Source: Macrocystis pyrifera (lineage: Eukaryota > Sar > Phaeophyceae > Laminariales > Laminariaceae). Taken from it: a DNA stretch of 64,000 bases. A program made the translations under genes and the position numbers. The stretch lies in the NCBI GenBank assembly GCA_031763025.1, contig JASSKH010000019.1:11716009-11780008 (forward strand), written 5' to 3'. Below, piece by piece: positions 24,901 to 34,570 of this stretch (positions within the stretch are counted from its first letter, which is position 1; the number at the start of each line of letters is the position of its first letter). The notes beneath the pieces were generated by a model that saw nothing but the letters and a program-made list of their open reading frames with translations, had not been told where the DNA came from and made no database searches.

Positions 24901-26531
24901 TCCTTGACAGCTGTCCATCAAGGGGAAAATGTGCCGTCAACCGATATCTATGCGCGCCCTTGACGGTAAAACTATTGTGTTTTCGATGCCAGCATCCAGA
25001 CTGGGCCTCTTGTGCTTTAGCCGGAACCAAAAGGGCCGCCGCCACGGCGGCTTTTGAAAGTCCATGATGGCCATAGTGTGAGAAATATGGGCTGGGGTGG
25101 ACGGCCTCGGGTGCAGCCGTTGAGCGTGTGCTGAGTTTAGACCGTTGCAGAAACGGCTGAGGAATAACACTTCAAGCTAGTTGAACTTGTGAGAGCACAT
25201 AAAACGATCTTCAGATTTTCGTAGGCTAACATATAGCTGTTAAACGAATGTCGCGAGCTTCTGTGATTGCTCTGCACACCGAGCGGCCCGCCTCTGTAGG
25301 GTCAGAGAAGATGGGGTGTTTGGTTTCGACCGACTCGGATGAACCTACGCCTAGAGGGGAACAGCGCGTTGGTGAAGGTGCAAACCGTGTCTATTTTATA
25401 TTTTGTACACGCAACAGGCACTGTCGCATGATGCGTGGAGTTTCAATTGTCTTGTGAAGGCGTTCTCCTTTCCCGTATAACCGCCAAGAAAAAAACGTAT
25501 ATGATGAGCGATTACGTGTGGGGGTTACGACGAGGTACGATGACGAGGTCGTGATCCATTTACCCCCTCGCGTACCTCCTGACACAGAGTAGGCCAGTTT
25601 GCGATTTGTTTCGTTGCTGACCGTCGAGGATGTTTTATACCTTTCCTTGGTGTGGGCCATCGTGCTCCCCAGCCCCGATGGCTGCGCCGGGGCGGCCTCA
25701 CGCGTGCATGATGTGACACTGCTTCAACTGCTGTTTTACCGTGACTCTGCGACTGCTTTCGCTACGCACCGCCGCTGCGGTGCTGTTGTACCGATGCTGC
25801 TCACGCATCTCTCCTCGTGGAGTAGGTCAGCCTGCGATATGTTCCGTTGCTGAGCCTCGAGGGTGTGACTATACATTCTTCGTCATGCCCCACCGTTCTC
25901 TCCAGACTACCGTGCTCCCTGGCCTTGAGCGTGATTGACGTGCTACTGCTGCTGCTGCTGCTGCCGTGGTTCTGCTGATGCTCTGGAGCTACCGCTGCTG
26001 TTATATTATTTTGCTGCTGCTGCGGTTACTGTATGTCTGCAACATGGCCTCGCTGTCGACCCGTATCGGCGATGCGTCTCCCCATCTTGTAGCTGAAATA
26101 CGGATCCATCTCTTATAAAGGCTAATGCGAGTACCGTTTCGCAATTGATATGCATCCTCCTCGTGGGAGAGGATTCAGTCGACGCTAGTTTTGGTATGAT
26201 GCGTACCTGTACGTTTTGCGGCTGTTGTTGCTGCTGAGCTTCATGCACGAACGTAGTCGCCAGCGCTCTGTACTGTCGATGAGCTCGGTCGACTGCTGCT
26301 CAACTAACGTTATTTGTCTGTATGTACACGAACTATACAGTACGGACACCCTCAATTATGCGGGATGTAGGTTCCTGTGGGGAGCTGTAGTAGCGGTCCG
26401 CAAGTCTAGCGCAAACGTTCACAGAGGGGTTGCTTTTAGACTCAATTTTTGCACCCCAAATGTCGAGCAAGTTTAACCACCTGTGCATTTCTTGGTAGAG
26501 GTGTAGGCCCCCGTGAACAACCTCTCGGCGG
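21901..26531. other. Gene-free stretch
   Basis: No supported gene. A 45-base segment ending in 'gaaacgctgtaa' is duplicated at about 23045-23110. Six copies of the core TTGACGG/CCGTCAA or close variants lie at 24808-24968 in both orientations. A ~230-base unit is duplicated in tandem at 25589-25760 and 25820-25990 (shared 'agtaggtcag-ttgcgat-tgttycgttgctga'). The second copy ends in a short CTG run. Confidence 0.4.
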
Positions 26532-26744
26532 TCAATCTCGATCTAAACACAAGCTGCTGCGATTAACCTCTAACAAGTAACCGTCGCTCTCCGGTGAGCA
26601 CGAACCAGATGAAGTTCTAAACGCAGCCTGTTTAGATAGCGATGGTATTTCCTGTACCGACAATACACATCTGGTAACTAGGGTGACCGAAAACCCGGAA
26701 ACCAGGGGACGCTTGGGTGCCAGCGTCCCTTTACCAACACGCAT
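26532..26744 (-). pseudogene. Copy 1 of a three-copy conserved peptide
   Basis: I do not recognise the family. The minus frame reads LAPKRPLVSGFSVTL, then about 25 variable residues, then a Ser-rich segment with PESDGYLLEVNRSS. The same peptide landmarks recur at 34325-34570 on the plus strand and 42782-43015 on the minus strand. Conservation at protein level in three scattered sites points to a former coding exon of a multicopy gene or transposon. No start codon, splice context or partner domain could be fixed. Confidence 0.5.
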
Positions 26745-28089
26745 TGTATTTCGTTTTTGCTTGAAATTCTACGTTTCGCCATATTCAGCGATACTTGAAC
26801 CTGAATCTTGTCGGGTGCGTAGCTCGGTCGGTTAGTGAAATAAACGTCCACCCATCTCAGAACCCTCGCAACAGCAACTGCGCTCGCGGAAACTATCCGT
26901 GCGATAGTCCCACGGCCAACCCTCTAGCTCGTAGTCAGGTGTGGGTGCGTTGGAGGTGAAATCCATCACCAACTCGATACACTACAGCACCCAACGCCAC
27001 AAAGTCTCACGTATTGCACCTAACGAGCCCAGTCGGACAGCCAGCAGGGTGCAGTCACTTTGTGAACTCGGCCACGAGAGCCCATAACGGCATTGCGCTT
27101 GTTGCATTGGGCCATGACTTGCGAATGACCTTGGGCGCGAGCCTGGTCAGCATTGTGCGCTCGTGAGTTGTGGCATAGCCTGAGCGGCGGGACTGCCCGA
27201 CCCCCTACCGTCTTGTACCTAAATTCCCTAAAAACCCCGAAAAACAAAATTGCGTGGTAAGTTTTCGTTCCCGAAAATAGGATTGACAAAATACTGAAAA
27301 ATAAATTTAAAACATTCCTCGTTAAATGGATCCTTTCAAATCAAGATCGCAAAGAAACAACGTCACGTCTCGACGCCGAACGGACGTTTCATAACATCGG
27401 CTGCCGACTGCTGTACAGTACTGATAGTGCAAAGTACGATGCTGTAGTTGAAAAGTTCTGCCAAGCACGTAGTGGAAACAATCGTACGTTTAGCAGTTCA
27501 ACGAATATTAGCTGTTCGAAAAAACAAAGATATGGTCCAGGCAAAACAATTTTTCCAATGGGGGTAGCGTTTTTTTTCTCCGTCATTTTTAATAATGAAT
27601 AATTGAAACAAAGTTCTCCCGAACCGCGCGGGCCAAGAGGAGTCCAAACGGTCTTATAAACGACATCCGTGAACAGGTAGAGACGGTTTTTTCGATATTT
27701 GTTTAATAAATTTCCATGAAACTACCCGGAAATGTTGCCGAAACAAGAATTATCCGAATCGTAGAAAAGTAGATCTTAGAGACGACGCCCAGCTCATACC
27801 TGATTTGTCGAGAAGACACATGTATGTATACAGGGGTGGTTGAAATAATGTATGATACGTATGTATATCCACAATGATGCATCTACCCATATACGATAAT
27901 ATACATGTCGTATGCACTATGAAGATTCATGAAAGGCTTTTCTCGTCCCACAGATTTGTTTCGAAATATAAACAAAATGGCCATGGGTCCAGGTCCAATT
28001 CATCTGAACCCGAGGAGTTTCTCGACATACAGCAGTGTACCATGTGTTCGCTAGAATCCCCATAGCTGGAGCGGGAAAAAGTGTATAAT
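26745..28089. other. Gene-free stretch
   Basis: Nothing recognisable; AT-rich between 27.2 and 28.0 kb. Confidence 0.4.
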
Positions 28090-28600
28090 ATTGAACTGGG
28101 GAAATCTGGGGTTTGTGGAGAGCTATTGAATGGTTGGCATACTGGGACAGAGGAGATGAGTAAGAGGTGCATGGAGTTGATGACGGGTGCAGTTGGTGGA
28201 ACCAGGGAGACTCGTTGGTCCATCCCACAGTTGGGGTGTTCCCGACGTTCTTGAGCCCCTCACTTTTGGAACTCAATATCTTACCCGATACAATACTTGG
28301 CAGAAGTTCGTGCGGGCCATCCGACCGGCACTTGTATGCGCTAGTCCTAAAACAAATATACGAGTAAAATTTTCATCCTAACTGGAAGTTCCGCACTTAT
28401 GGAACTCAATTGGTCAGAAACCTGTCGCCCAAAAAGTGCAACCCCTACCGTGGGGTGACTCGGCTTCCCGAAGGGTTTACACAGTGAGGAAAAACACAGT
28501 GAGCAAGAAGACCATCTACCGAAGTACTCTACACGTGGGGGTGTACGAGCAGCGGGGGTTTGACATCCTTTAAAAGGTCGGCGAGTTGAAAGAATAAGTG
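28090..28600 (+). repeat. DIRS-type repeat A1
   Basis: It matches A2 (32390-32660) from 'attgaac' through 'gatgacggg' and 'gagactcg', then again over 'gtgag...agaagaccatc' and 'gagcagcgggggtttga'. A1 has about 230 extra bases (28231-28463) that A2 lacks, so either A2 lost them or A1 gained them. Confidence 0.75.
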
Positions 28601-28782
28601 AACGAAGTTGGTTGACTCGTGTGATGGGATTAATAGACTATTATAAAAAGTGAACGATGTGGGCTGATTATTATGATGGGCTGTTCGATCGACCAAATAT
28701 GACTATCGTTGGTTTTGTATCGTCAATCGCAGTTCGATGGACCGAGGAGGACCATCATTTAAGTTGAGTTATGGAATGTTTT

Positions 28783-28864
28783 GAAGATAAGCCAACATAC
28801 CATGTGTGAAACAAACCGTGGCTGAAGATAAGCCAACATACCATGCGTAAAACAAACCGTGGCT
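28783..28864. repeat. 41-bp tandem repeat, two copies
   Basis: Two near-identical units of 41 bases beginning GAAGATAAGCCAACATACC. They lie between repeat A1 and the first coding remnants of the DIRS-type element. Confidence 0.85.
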
Positions 28865-29438
28865 GTTTCGGTCCAGGTTATGATGAAGGAGTGGATCCAA
28901 CGGTTTCGGAGTGTCATATTCCTTAGCAAATGGTGAGATTGGGGGAGGATTTCCACCAGACAAGAAATAGGCCGGCAGAATACAATGCAAAATTGGCGGA
29001 GGCTACCGAGGAATCTGATGCTTTCAACGCGATCCAAACAAAGGCGGAGAGGTCCGATTCATTCCATTTGCAAAAACTCGGGGATAGTGCAACAGTAGGG
29101 GCTTTGAAGTGTGGTTGAAGGATGGGAGACGTAGCTGCTTCATTCGGCGGGATATTGATAGCTTCGCATTGCAATGCTAACTTGATAGAGAAATATTTCG
29201 GTTCGCAACTTTTCCATGATATGAAACGTTTGATGTGAGCGGTTAGGCACGGAGCGCCAGTCGATGTCAAAAAAAGCATCATTGCAATATGGGAATCATT
29301 CTAGCACGTTACAGCACAGTGGTTTGTTGGTGGACAGGCTCATGGAGTACATGGTGAGTGGTGGCGTTTTACCTTAACAACGGTCGCCAGCATGTACGGT
29401 TCGGGGGTTGAGATATTTCCCCGTTTGCCGAGGTAGGG

Positions 29439-30874
29439 GAACGAAAGAAAGTGAAAGTGATATTAGATTGGAGAGTAGGACATGGAGTGAACACAGACAC
29501 TGGCTTCAACAAAGCGCCGGCGTGTGATTTGGGTGAGATGCTATTCAGATTTATCGCGCAAAACGTGTGCTCGTCGCGAACAAGTCGGCGCGGACGTGCC
29601 TATTTTTATTTCAAAAATGGACGTTAAGGACGCATTCAGAAGAGTTCACTTGGAGTGGGACAAAGCACCTAATATGTCATATGTGGTAGGGGAGTACATT
29701 GTTATTGATATCAGGTTGGGGTTCGGTTGGCGTTTATCACCTGGTGGTGAGGTTTGATGACTGCGGCGATTTTTCACTCGCATCGGAACACTGACGTTAA
29801 TACAGCAGTGGTTTTGCCAGACGCGATATTGATAGCAAACGATGTAAAGGTCGTGATCCCTCCTGAAGGACCAATTGCGATGTATGCTCTTCCTGGAGTC
29901 GTTGTCGTACCTGAACCTCGTGGTCACTCAGAGACAGAGTTTCATGCTGAGATGTACGTCGACGATATGCTGAATTTGGCAAGCATGTACGCGTAGTAAC
30001 GAGAGTCAGATGTTAACAGCAAAACTTTTCTGCGATTTCGGATCACTGAAGGATGTTCGGAGATGACAGCGATACTCCCGTGCTTGTTTTGTCACAAACT
30101 AAATTGACGAATTGGGAAATTTGTCGAGCAGTTTTGGGTTTTGGTATTGATACGCAACGAATGAAGGTAAAATATCCGGAACGGAAACGTAACGAAGTTT
30201 TGCTACTGTTGCGAAAGTGGCCGTCTTCTAGAAAGACCGCAACTGTTAGAGAGATGTGGAGTTTGACAGGGAAATAGCGTCATGCCGCCACGGTCATGAG
30301 GCCAGGTCGGTTCGTTGTGTGGAGGTTGTTGGTGGTGGTAGGACCGGAAGGCCAGCAGGCGTCTAGTGACACGCCGTTGGCTGCGGTACCTAAGGGGACT
30401 GTTGTATTATTAGGCGAAGAGTTTCACGCGGATTTGGGTTTGATGGGAATGGGCTCTGCACGAAACATATTTGATGGACTGTCTGCCTTTGTATTCACCT
30501 TGTTTTCTCACACGCAATGGGATCCGGAATGTCATTGGTTATCGGAAGCTACTCTTAGTGCGGTTGGAGAATTCTGCGCAGAGACAGCGGTGTGGCGGAG
30601 ATACGCTTTATCATCTGAAGAGAAAGGTAGGTCCGAGAGAGGGGCAAAGTGCGCAGAGCATGGCATAATTTCAATTATTTTGTTGGAATTCCTGAGGATG
30701 GTATTGACACCGTATGTGATGGTTGTGCAGGAATCAGACCACTCGACCATATTTGGAGCACCCGTTCTTATGCTTGGAGACATCGTGTCGGTGGTGACGT
30801 GGGTTGATAAGTGCGGGGAACACTTGATCCAAGAGCTGCGTTATTTTTTGTTCTGCGATGTTTGGACAGGATAG
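29439..30874 (+). pseudogene. DIRS-type reverse transcriptase and RNase H remnant
   Basis: It would copy element RNA to DNA and remove the RNA strand. Landmarks in order: KVKVILDWR with GVNTDTGF and APACDLG (29445-29550), the palm motif KMDVKDAFRRV with LGFGWRLSPG (29610-29750), the catalytic box YVDD (about 29955), then the thumb-like LGFGIDTQRMKV and WSLTGK (30140-30275), and a RNase H-like end (MLGDIVSVVTWVDKCG near 30770). The frame changes near 29580, 29750 and 30000-30050, and TAG at 30275-30277 replaces a sense codon within 'TGK-RHAA'. The catalytic Asp pair is intact, but the protein cannot be made in one piece. Confidence 0.8.
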
Positions 30875-31225
30875 AGATTCGAGCTGGTTGGTACTTTGAG
30901 GCGCCTATTCGAGCAGTCAGAAATGTTTTGGGTGATGGCATTTCTAGATGGTCTCGCGAAAATATTAATTCGCGATTATCTCCCTTTACCCGCATGTGCA
31001 ATGGCAGGAGGCGAGTTTGGGGGAGTGTGGTGGAACGACGTGTTCGGGAATCTTGCCGGCTTATTGGCGACGTTCGGTGTGGCTCGCTCGACAAATGTCA
31101 CTTGTAAAACTGCCTGGCGTTTGTGTGTAGTTGGGGGAGGAGGCGGCGGTGGCGAGTGACACCGCGAAGTATATGGTGCTTCTATATTATTCTCGTGGAC
31201 ACAAAGCGTCCACGGTTGAAGGGAA

Positions 31226-32055
31226 ATGGGTAGCTGTACAGCATTTTCATCGCCGAGAGGGAATAGAATTGTCGATAAAGAATTTGCTCATAAAATAGGT
31301 GAAGGATGGCATTGCGAGGGAGAATGCAGTGAAGGGGGAAGCTCAACGGATTCGGAATCCAATTTCGTGGTCTATGTTGAAACAGGGATGGTCAATCGTT
31401 CCGGAGTTGGGGGACGGGGGCAAAGTGATACGGTTGATGCTGGCGGTTTCAATTTGTTTGGGGGCCGTGCGTTGGAGATGTTCGCATACAATGATGGAAA
31501 AATCCACAAATAATTTGAAGTGATGAGGGGAGACGTGTTTCTTTTGCGGTATGGTACAGTTGCAAGAGCCTGAATTGTGGCGGTGTGCTGATCGGGTTGA
31601 ACGTCTGTTCAGCGGACCAAAAGGAATTCAGAAGAGGTATGCAGAAGTAGTTGCACGCAAGAAAACGGTGGTTGGTGCGAGTGGATTCATTTGCGATATT
31701 AAGCCACCGTCTATTTCTTAATTGAAGGGGGAGGCCGGTGGTTTTGAGGTGATGCTCGAATTGATGATGCTATATCCAACTTTGGACGTACGTAGTCCTT
31801 TGGCTACATACGCAGACGGGAATAAATGGGGAGTGTGGACTCGTTAACCAGGCCACTGTGTCACTAAGAGAATTTGTGTGGAGGCAAAGTTTGGTACCGG
31901 GAGAGTATGCATTGCATTCGGGAAGGATTGGGGGAGCAATGAGACTGGCTGCAGCAGGGGTGTTGACAATGCATATCCAGCGTCAGGAGAGGTGGAAGAG
32001 TGATTCATTTATGATGTATATCAGAGCGACAAGAGAAGAGGAGGATAGGGTTTAA
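31226..32055 (+). pseudogene. DIRS-type tyrosine recombinase remnant
   Basis: This enzyme would integrate the circular DNA copy. The first half reads RIRNPISWSMLKQ and GGRALEMFAYNDGKIH, where the Arg before ALEMF is the likely first catalytic Arg. After a damaged middle the C-terminal half (31858-32055) reads HSGRIGGAMRL (the H-x-x-R box), then RWKSDSFMMYIRA with the nucleophile Tyr. The catalytic residues can therefore be seen, but they lie in different frames with stops between. It ends just before repeat B1, as expected for split-repeat elements. Confidence 0.75.
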
Positions 32056-32233
32056 AGAGTTTTAGCTTCAAATGCAGTGGCCGGAGGGATTCAGTCATGA
32101 CAGGGGACAAACTGGGGAGGGGGCAGAGAACGAAAACATTGTTAATATGGGGTTTACGAGTGGGGGTGGTATGGGAGATAAGGCATGCAAAATGGATTGG
32201 TAGTACACAGATAAAGTACATACTGTCTTCAGG

Positions 32234-32389
32234 TGGGGTCAAGGTATATGGCAGGTTTTATGTAGAAGTTGGCAGTCTATATCGGGTGTGTGTTATATAT
32301 GCTACTGTAGGTTACGTGTGGGTAAGATCAAGCACTTACTAATATTAATTCCAGGTTCACGAGAAAAACAAAGTACAAGATTGAACGGA
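32234..32389 (+). repeat. DIRS-type repeat B1
   Basis: It matches B2 through 'gcagtctatatcgggtgtgt' and 'aagatc-cacttac', then 'ttc-aggttyaygag-aaaacaa'. Within it, the site corresponding to the MITE insertion in B2 is empty (CACTTACTAATATT). Confidence 0.75.
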
Positions 32390-32660
32390 GATTGAACGGA
32401 GGAAATCTGGGGTTTGTGGAGAGGTATTGAATCGTTGGCATGCCCGGACAGAGGGGATGGGCAAGAGGTTCATAGAGTTGATGACGGGCACAATTGGTGG
32501 AACTAGGGAGACTCGCTGGGAAGGGTTGAAACAGTGAGGAACACCAGTGAGAAAGAAGACCATCAACCTTGGTACTCTACTCGTGGGGGTTCACGAGCAG
32601 CGGGGGTTTGATATCCTTTAGGACATCGGCGAGGTAAAAGAAGAACCCGCACGCCCGCCC
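32390..32660 (+). repeat. DIRS-type repeat A2
   Basis: A shortened copy of A1 lying between B1 and B2. Confidence 0.75.
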
Positions 32661-32912
32661 TTGGGGTTGAGGTATATGGTATGTTCTAAGCACAAGTTTG
32701 CAGTCTATATCGGGTGTGTGTTACATATGCTACTCTAAGTGAAGTGTGGATAAGATCCCGCACTTACGTTTACGGGGGTCTATAGTTAACAGGACCTATG
32801 GCATACATAAAAACCTATATATTTAGGTATTGTTACTAACAATATTTGGTCCTGTTAACTATGTACCCCCGTAATAGTAATGCTTCAAGGTTTATGAGCA
32901 AAACAAGGGTTT
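32661..32912 (+). repeat. DIRS-type repeat B2, split by a MITE
   Basis: Matches B1 on both sides of the palindromic MITE at 32770-32874. It marks the right end of the retroelement. Confidence 0.7.
32770..32874. mobile_element. Palindromic MITE, copy 1
   Basis: About 105 bases. The ends are inverted repeats of about 27 bases, TTACGGGGGTCTATAGTTAA inward from the left and TTACGGGGGTACATAGTTAA from the right. The inner part (CCTATGGCATACATAAAAAC...) is shared with the copy at 62856-62960 in reverse. Insertion into DIRS repeat B2 is shown by the empty site in B1. Confidence 0.85.
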
Positions 32913-33740
32913 TCGCCTATATCTCGCTTCAAATAGATAAATATAAATGCTGCATCCAAAGGCATTAGCGTACGTTCAAGACACGCGTTAAAAGAAACAA
33001 TGACAACTGCTGTGTCGTCCTCCATAATGTTAACTTTCTTGTCGCAAAAACTAATTTCTTTGACACGAGGATGAAAATAAATATTCTGGCAGGACGGTCC
33101 GATCCGTCTGAAACAGAGTTTTCCGGCAAAATAATTTTGTGTATTCTAAACATTAGTGACCACCGCAAAATAATTCAATATGTTACTGACGAATTTCTGG
33201 AGAAATTGTTCCTCCTGGACTATTTGGTACTGGTGGAGTTACTCGCATACCATCTAGCAATCACAACCAGATATATGGCAGATCTAACAAAACAATCATG
33301 TCTGCGAAGAATGAAACACACGTGCATTTTAGGAGCGAGTATTATATCCTGTAATATTAATAGATGATCTACTCGATCTTACGTTCCCGCTTCATCCATG
33401 GTCGAACAAGGTGCCGACGTCCCGACTCCGCCCCCCAGCGCATGCAACTGCTGATAAGCCAACGAGTTACCGCTACCGCTCTGTCCTCTCTCTATCATCC
33501 CGCACAACGTCGTCGAGCGCCTTTGCCCGCCATGGGCCCTCAATGTCCCAAACCCTCGTCCTCCCCATGGCTATTATCTTACCGATTGTTTCTAGCGACA
33601 TCCAGGTATCTCTCTGTGCTCACACCGTACGTGCTCTCGCACCCGGCTTGCGATGGAGGTGCCCATGTCATGGAGAGAGTCGAAGTTGATTGCTCATGCT
33701 GATGTTGCTGTAGCTGCGGCTGTGTCTGTTCGTGCTACTA
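32913..33740. other. Stretch without a supported gene
   Basis: An ATG frame of 98 codons (33071-33367, plus) lies in AT-rich DNA and matches nothing I know. The rest is without features. Confidence 0.35.
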
Positions 33741-34302
33741 CTACTGGTTCCGCTTTAGATGTCTGTCTATCGCCTCTAACTCATGTTCGTGTTGATTCTC
33801 AGCGTTTTCCAGTTCCTCCTCCCCAACCAGCTCCTCCTCACGTCTCTTCAGGTCCGTGGTGGTCTCGTACGTTAATTCCATCCACCTTTTATTGTTCATT
33901 TGCGTCCATCACCGTCTCCCCTCCCTCACCCCCCAGAAGCTCCTACCCAGCCCCTCAAACTCTTTCTCGCTCCGCTGTAATTCTCTTCCTCCTATAGTTC
34001 TCTTCTGATCTTGCCCGTTGATCTGTACTACGCAGGTTTGAGTGGTTGACGCGCACGATCCATGCATCTTGGTGTTTGGTATATCATGCATTACAAACTG
34101 AGGAATGCTTGTTTGGGGGACTCTAGTAGTCGTTAATACTTCAGGCATCCCGCCCGTAGCCCTTTGGACCCACATAGTGGGTACTTGATTCGGTTGGAGA
34201 CGGTGCCAGTAGTTCCTGCTGTCTGGCCCTTTTGGTAACGCAGTCTCGTTTTGGGGACGAACCACTAAGAACTTGACTGGTTTGTCCCAAAGGCAGGACT
34301 GC
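33741..34302 (-). pseudogene. Broken exon-like frame with charged helix
   Basis: Unknown family. On the minus strand a frame opens after CTGCAG (a possible acceptor) near 34302, reading CLWDKPVKFLVVRPQNET, later MWVQRATGGMPEV and CVVQING. It has one in-frame TGA at 33909-33911, then continues with a Glu/Lys/Arg-rich helix-like part (LKRREEELVGEEELENAE) and ends in three consecutive TAG codons at 33735-33743. No ATG begins the frame. The length of open frame and the charged tail look coding-derived, perhaps from a retroelement gag or a host gene, but I cannot say which. Confidence 0.35.
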
Positions 34303-34324
34303 AGTTCTCAAAGAGTTAAAGATG

Positions 34325-34570
34325 CGCTGGCACCCAAGCGTCCCCTGGTGCTCGGGTTTCTGGTAACTCTTATCTCTAAATGTTCGGTAGAAACAGGAAA
34401 CAAAAACACTACTTTTTTAACACGCTGCAGTTAGAACGTTGGCTGGTTCGTGCTTGCCCGAGAGCGACGGTGACGTGGTAGAAGTTCATCACAGCAGCTA
34501 TGGTTCTCTACACATTGATCCCCTGCAGATTCTCAAAAGAGACCTCGACTAGCAGGTGCTCCAGTTGTCG
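34325..34570 (+). pseudogene. Copy 3 of the three-copy conserved peptide
   Basis: Plus-strand reading gives LAPKRPLVLGFLVTLIS and, after frame changes, LPESDGDVVEVHHSS. These match copies 1 (26532-26744) and 2 (42782-43015), which lie on the opposite strand. The reading frame is broken by at least one stop between the two blocks. Confidence 0.5.

Larger units (their letters stand above)
28090..32912 (+). mobile_element. DIRS-type tyrosine-recombinase retroelement with split direct repeats
   Basis: From left to right the element has repeat A1, a decayed reverse transcriptase/RNase H, a tyrosine recombinase, then B1, A2 and B2. That A1-ORFs-B1-A2-B2 order is the split-direct-repeat arrangement known from PAT-like and Ngaro members of the DIRS order, which integrate as circles by tyrosine recombinase and leave no target duplication. 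The coding frames carry several frameshifts and stops, so this copy is dead. A palindromic MITE (32770-32874) sits inside B2, and B1 shows the same site without it. Confidence 0.8.
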
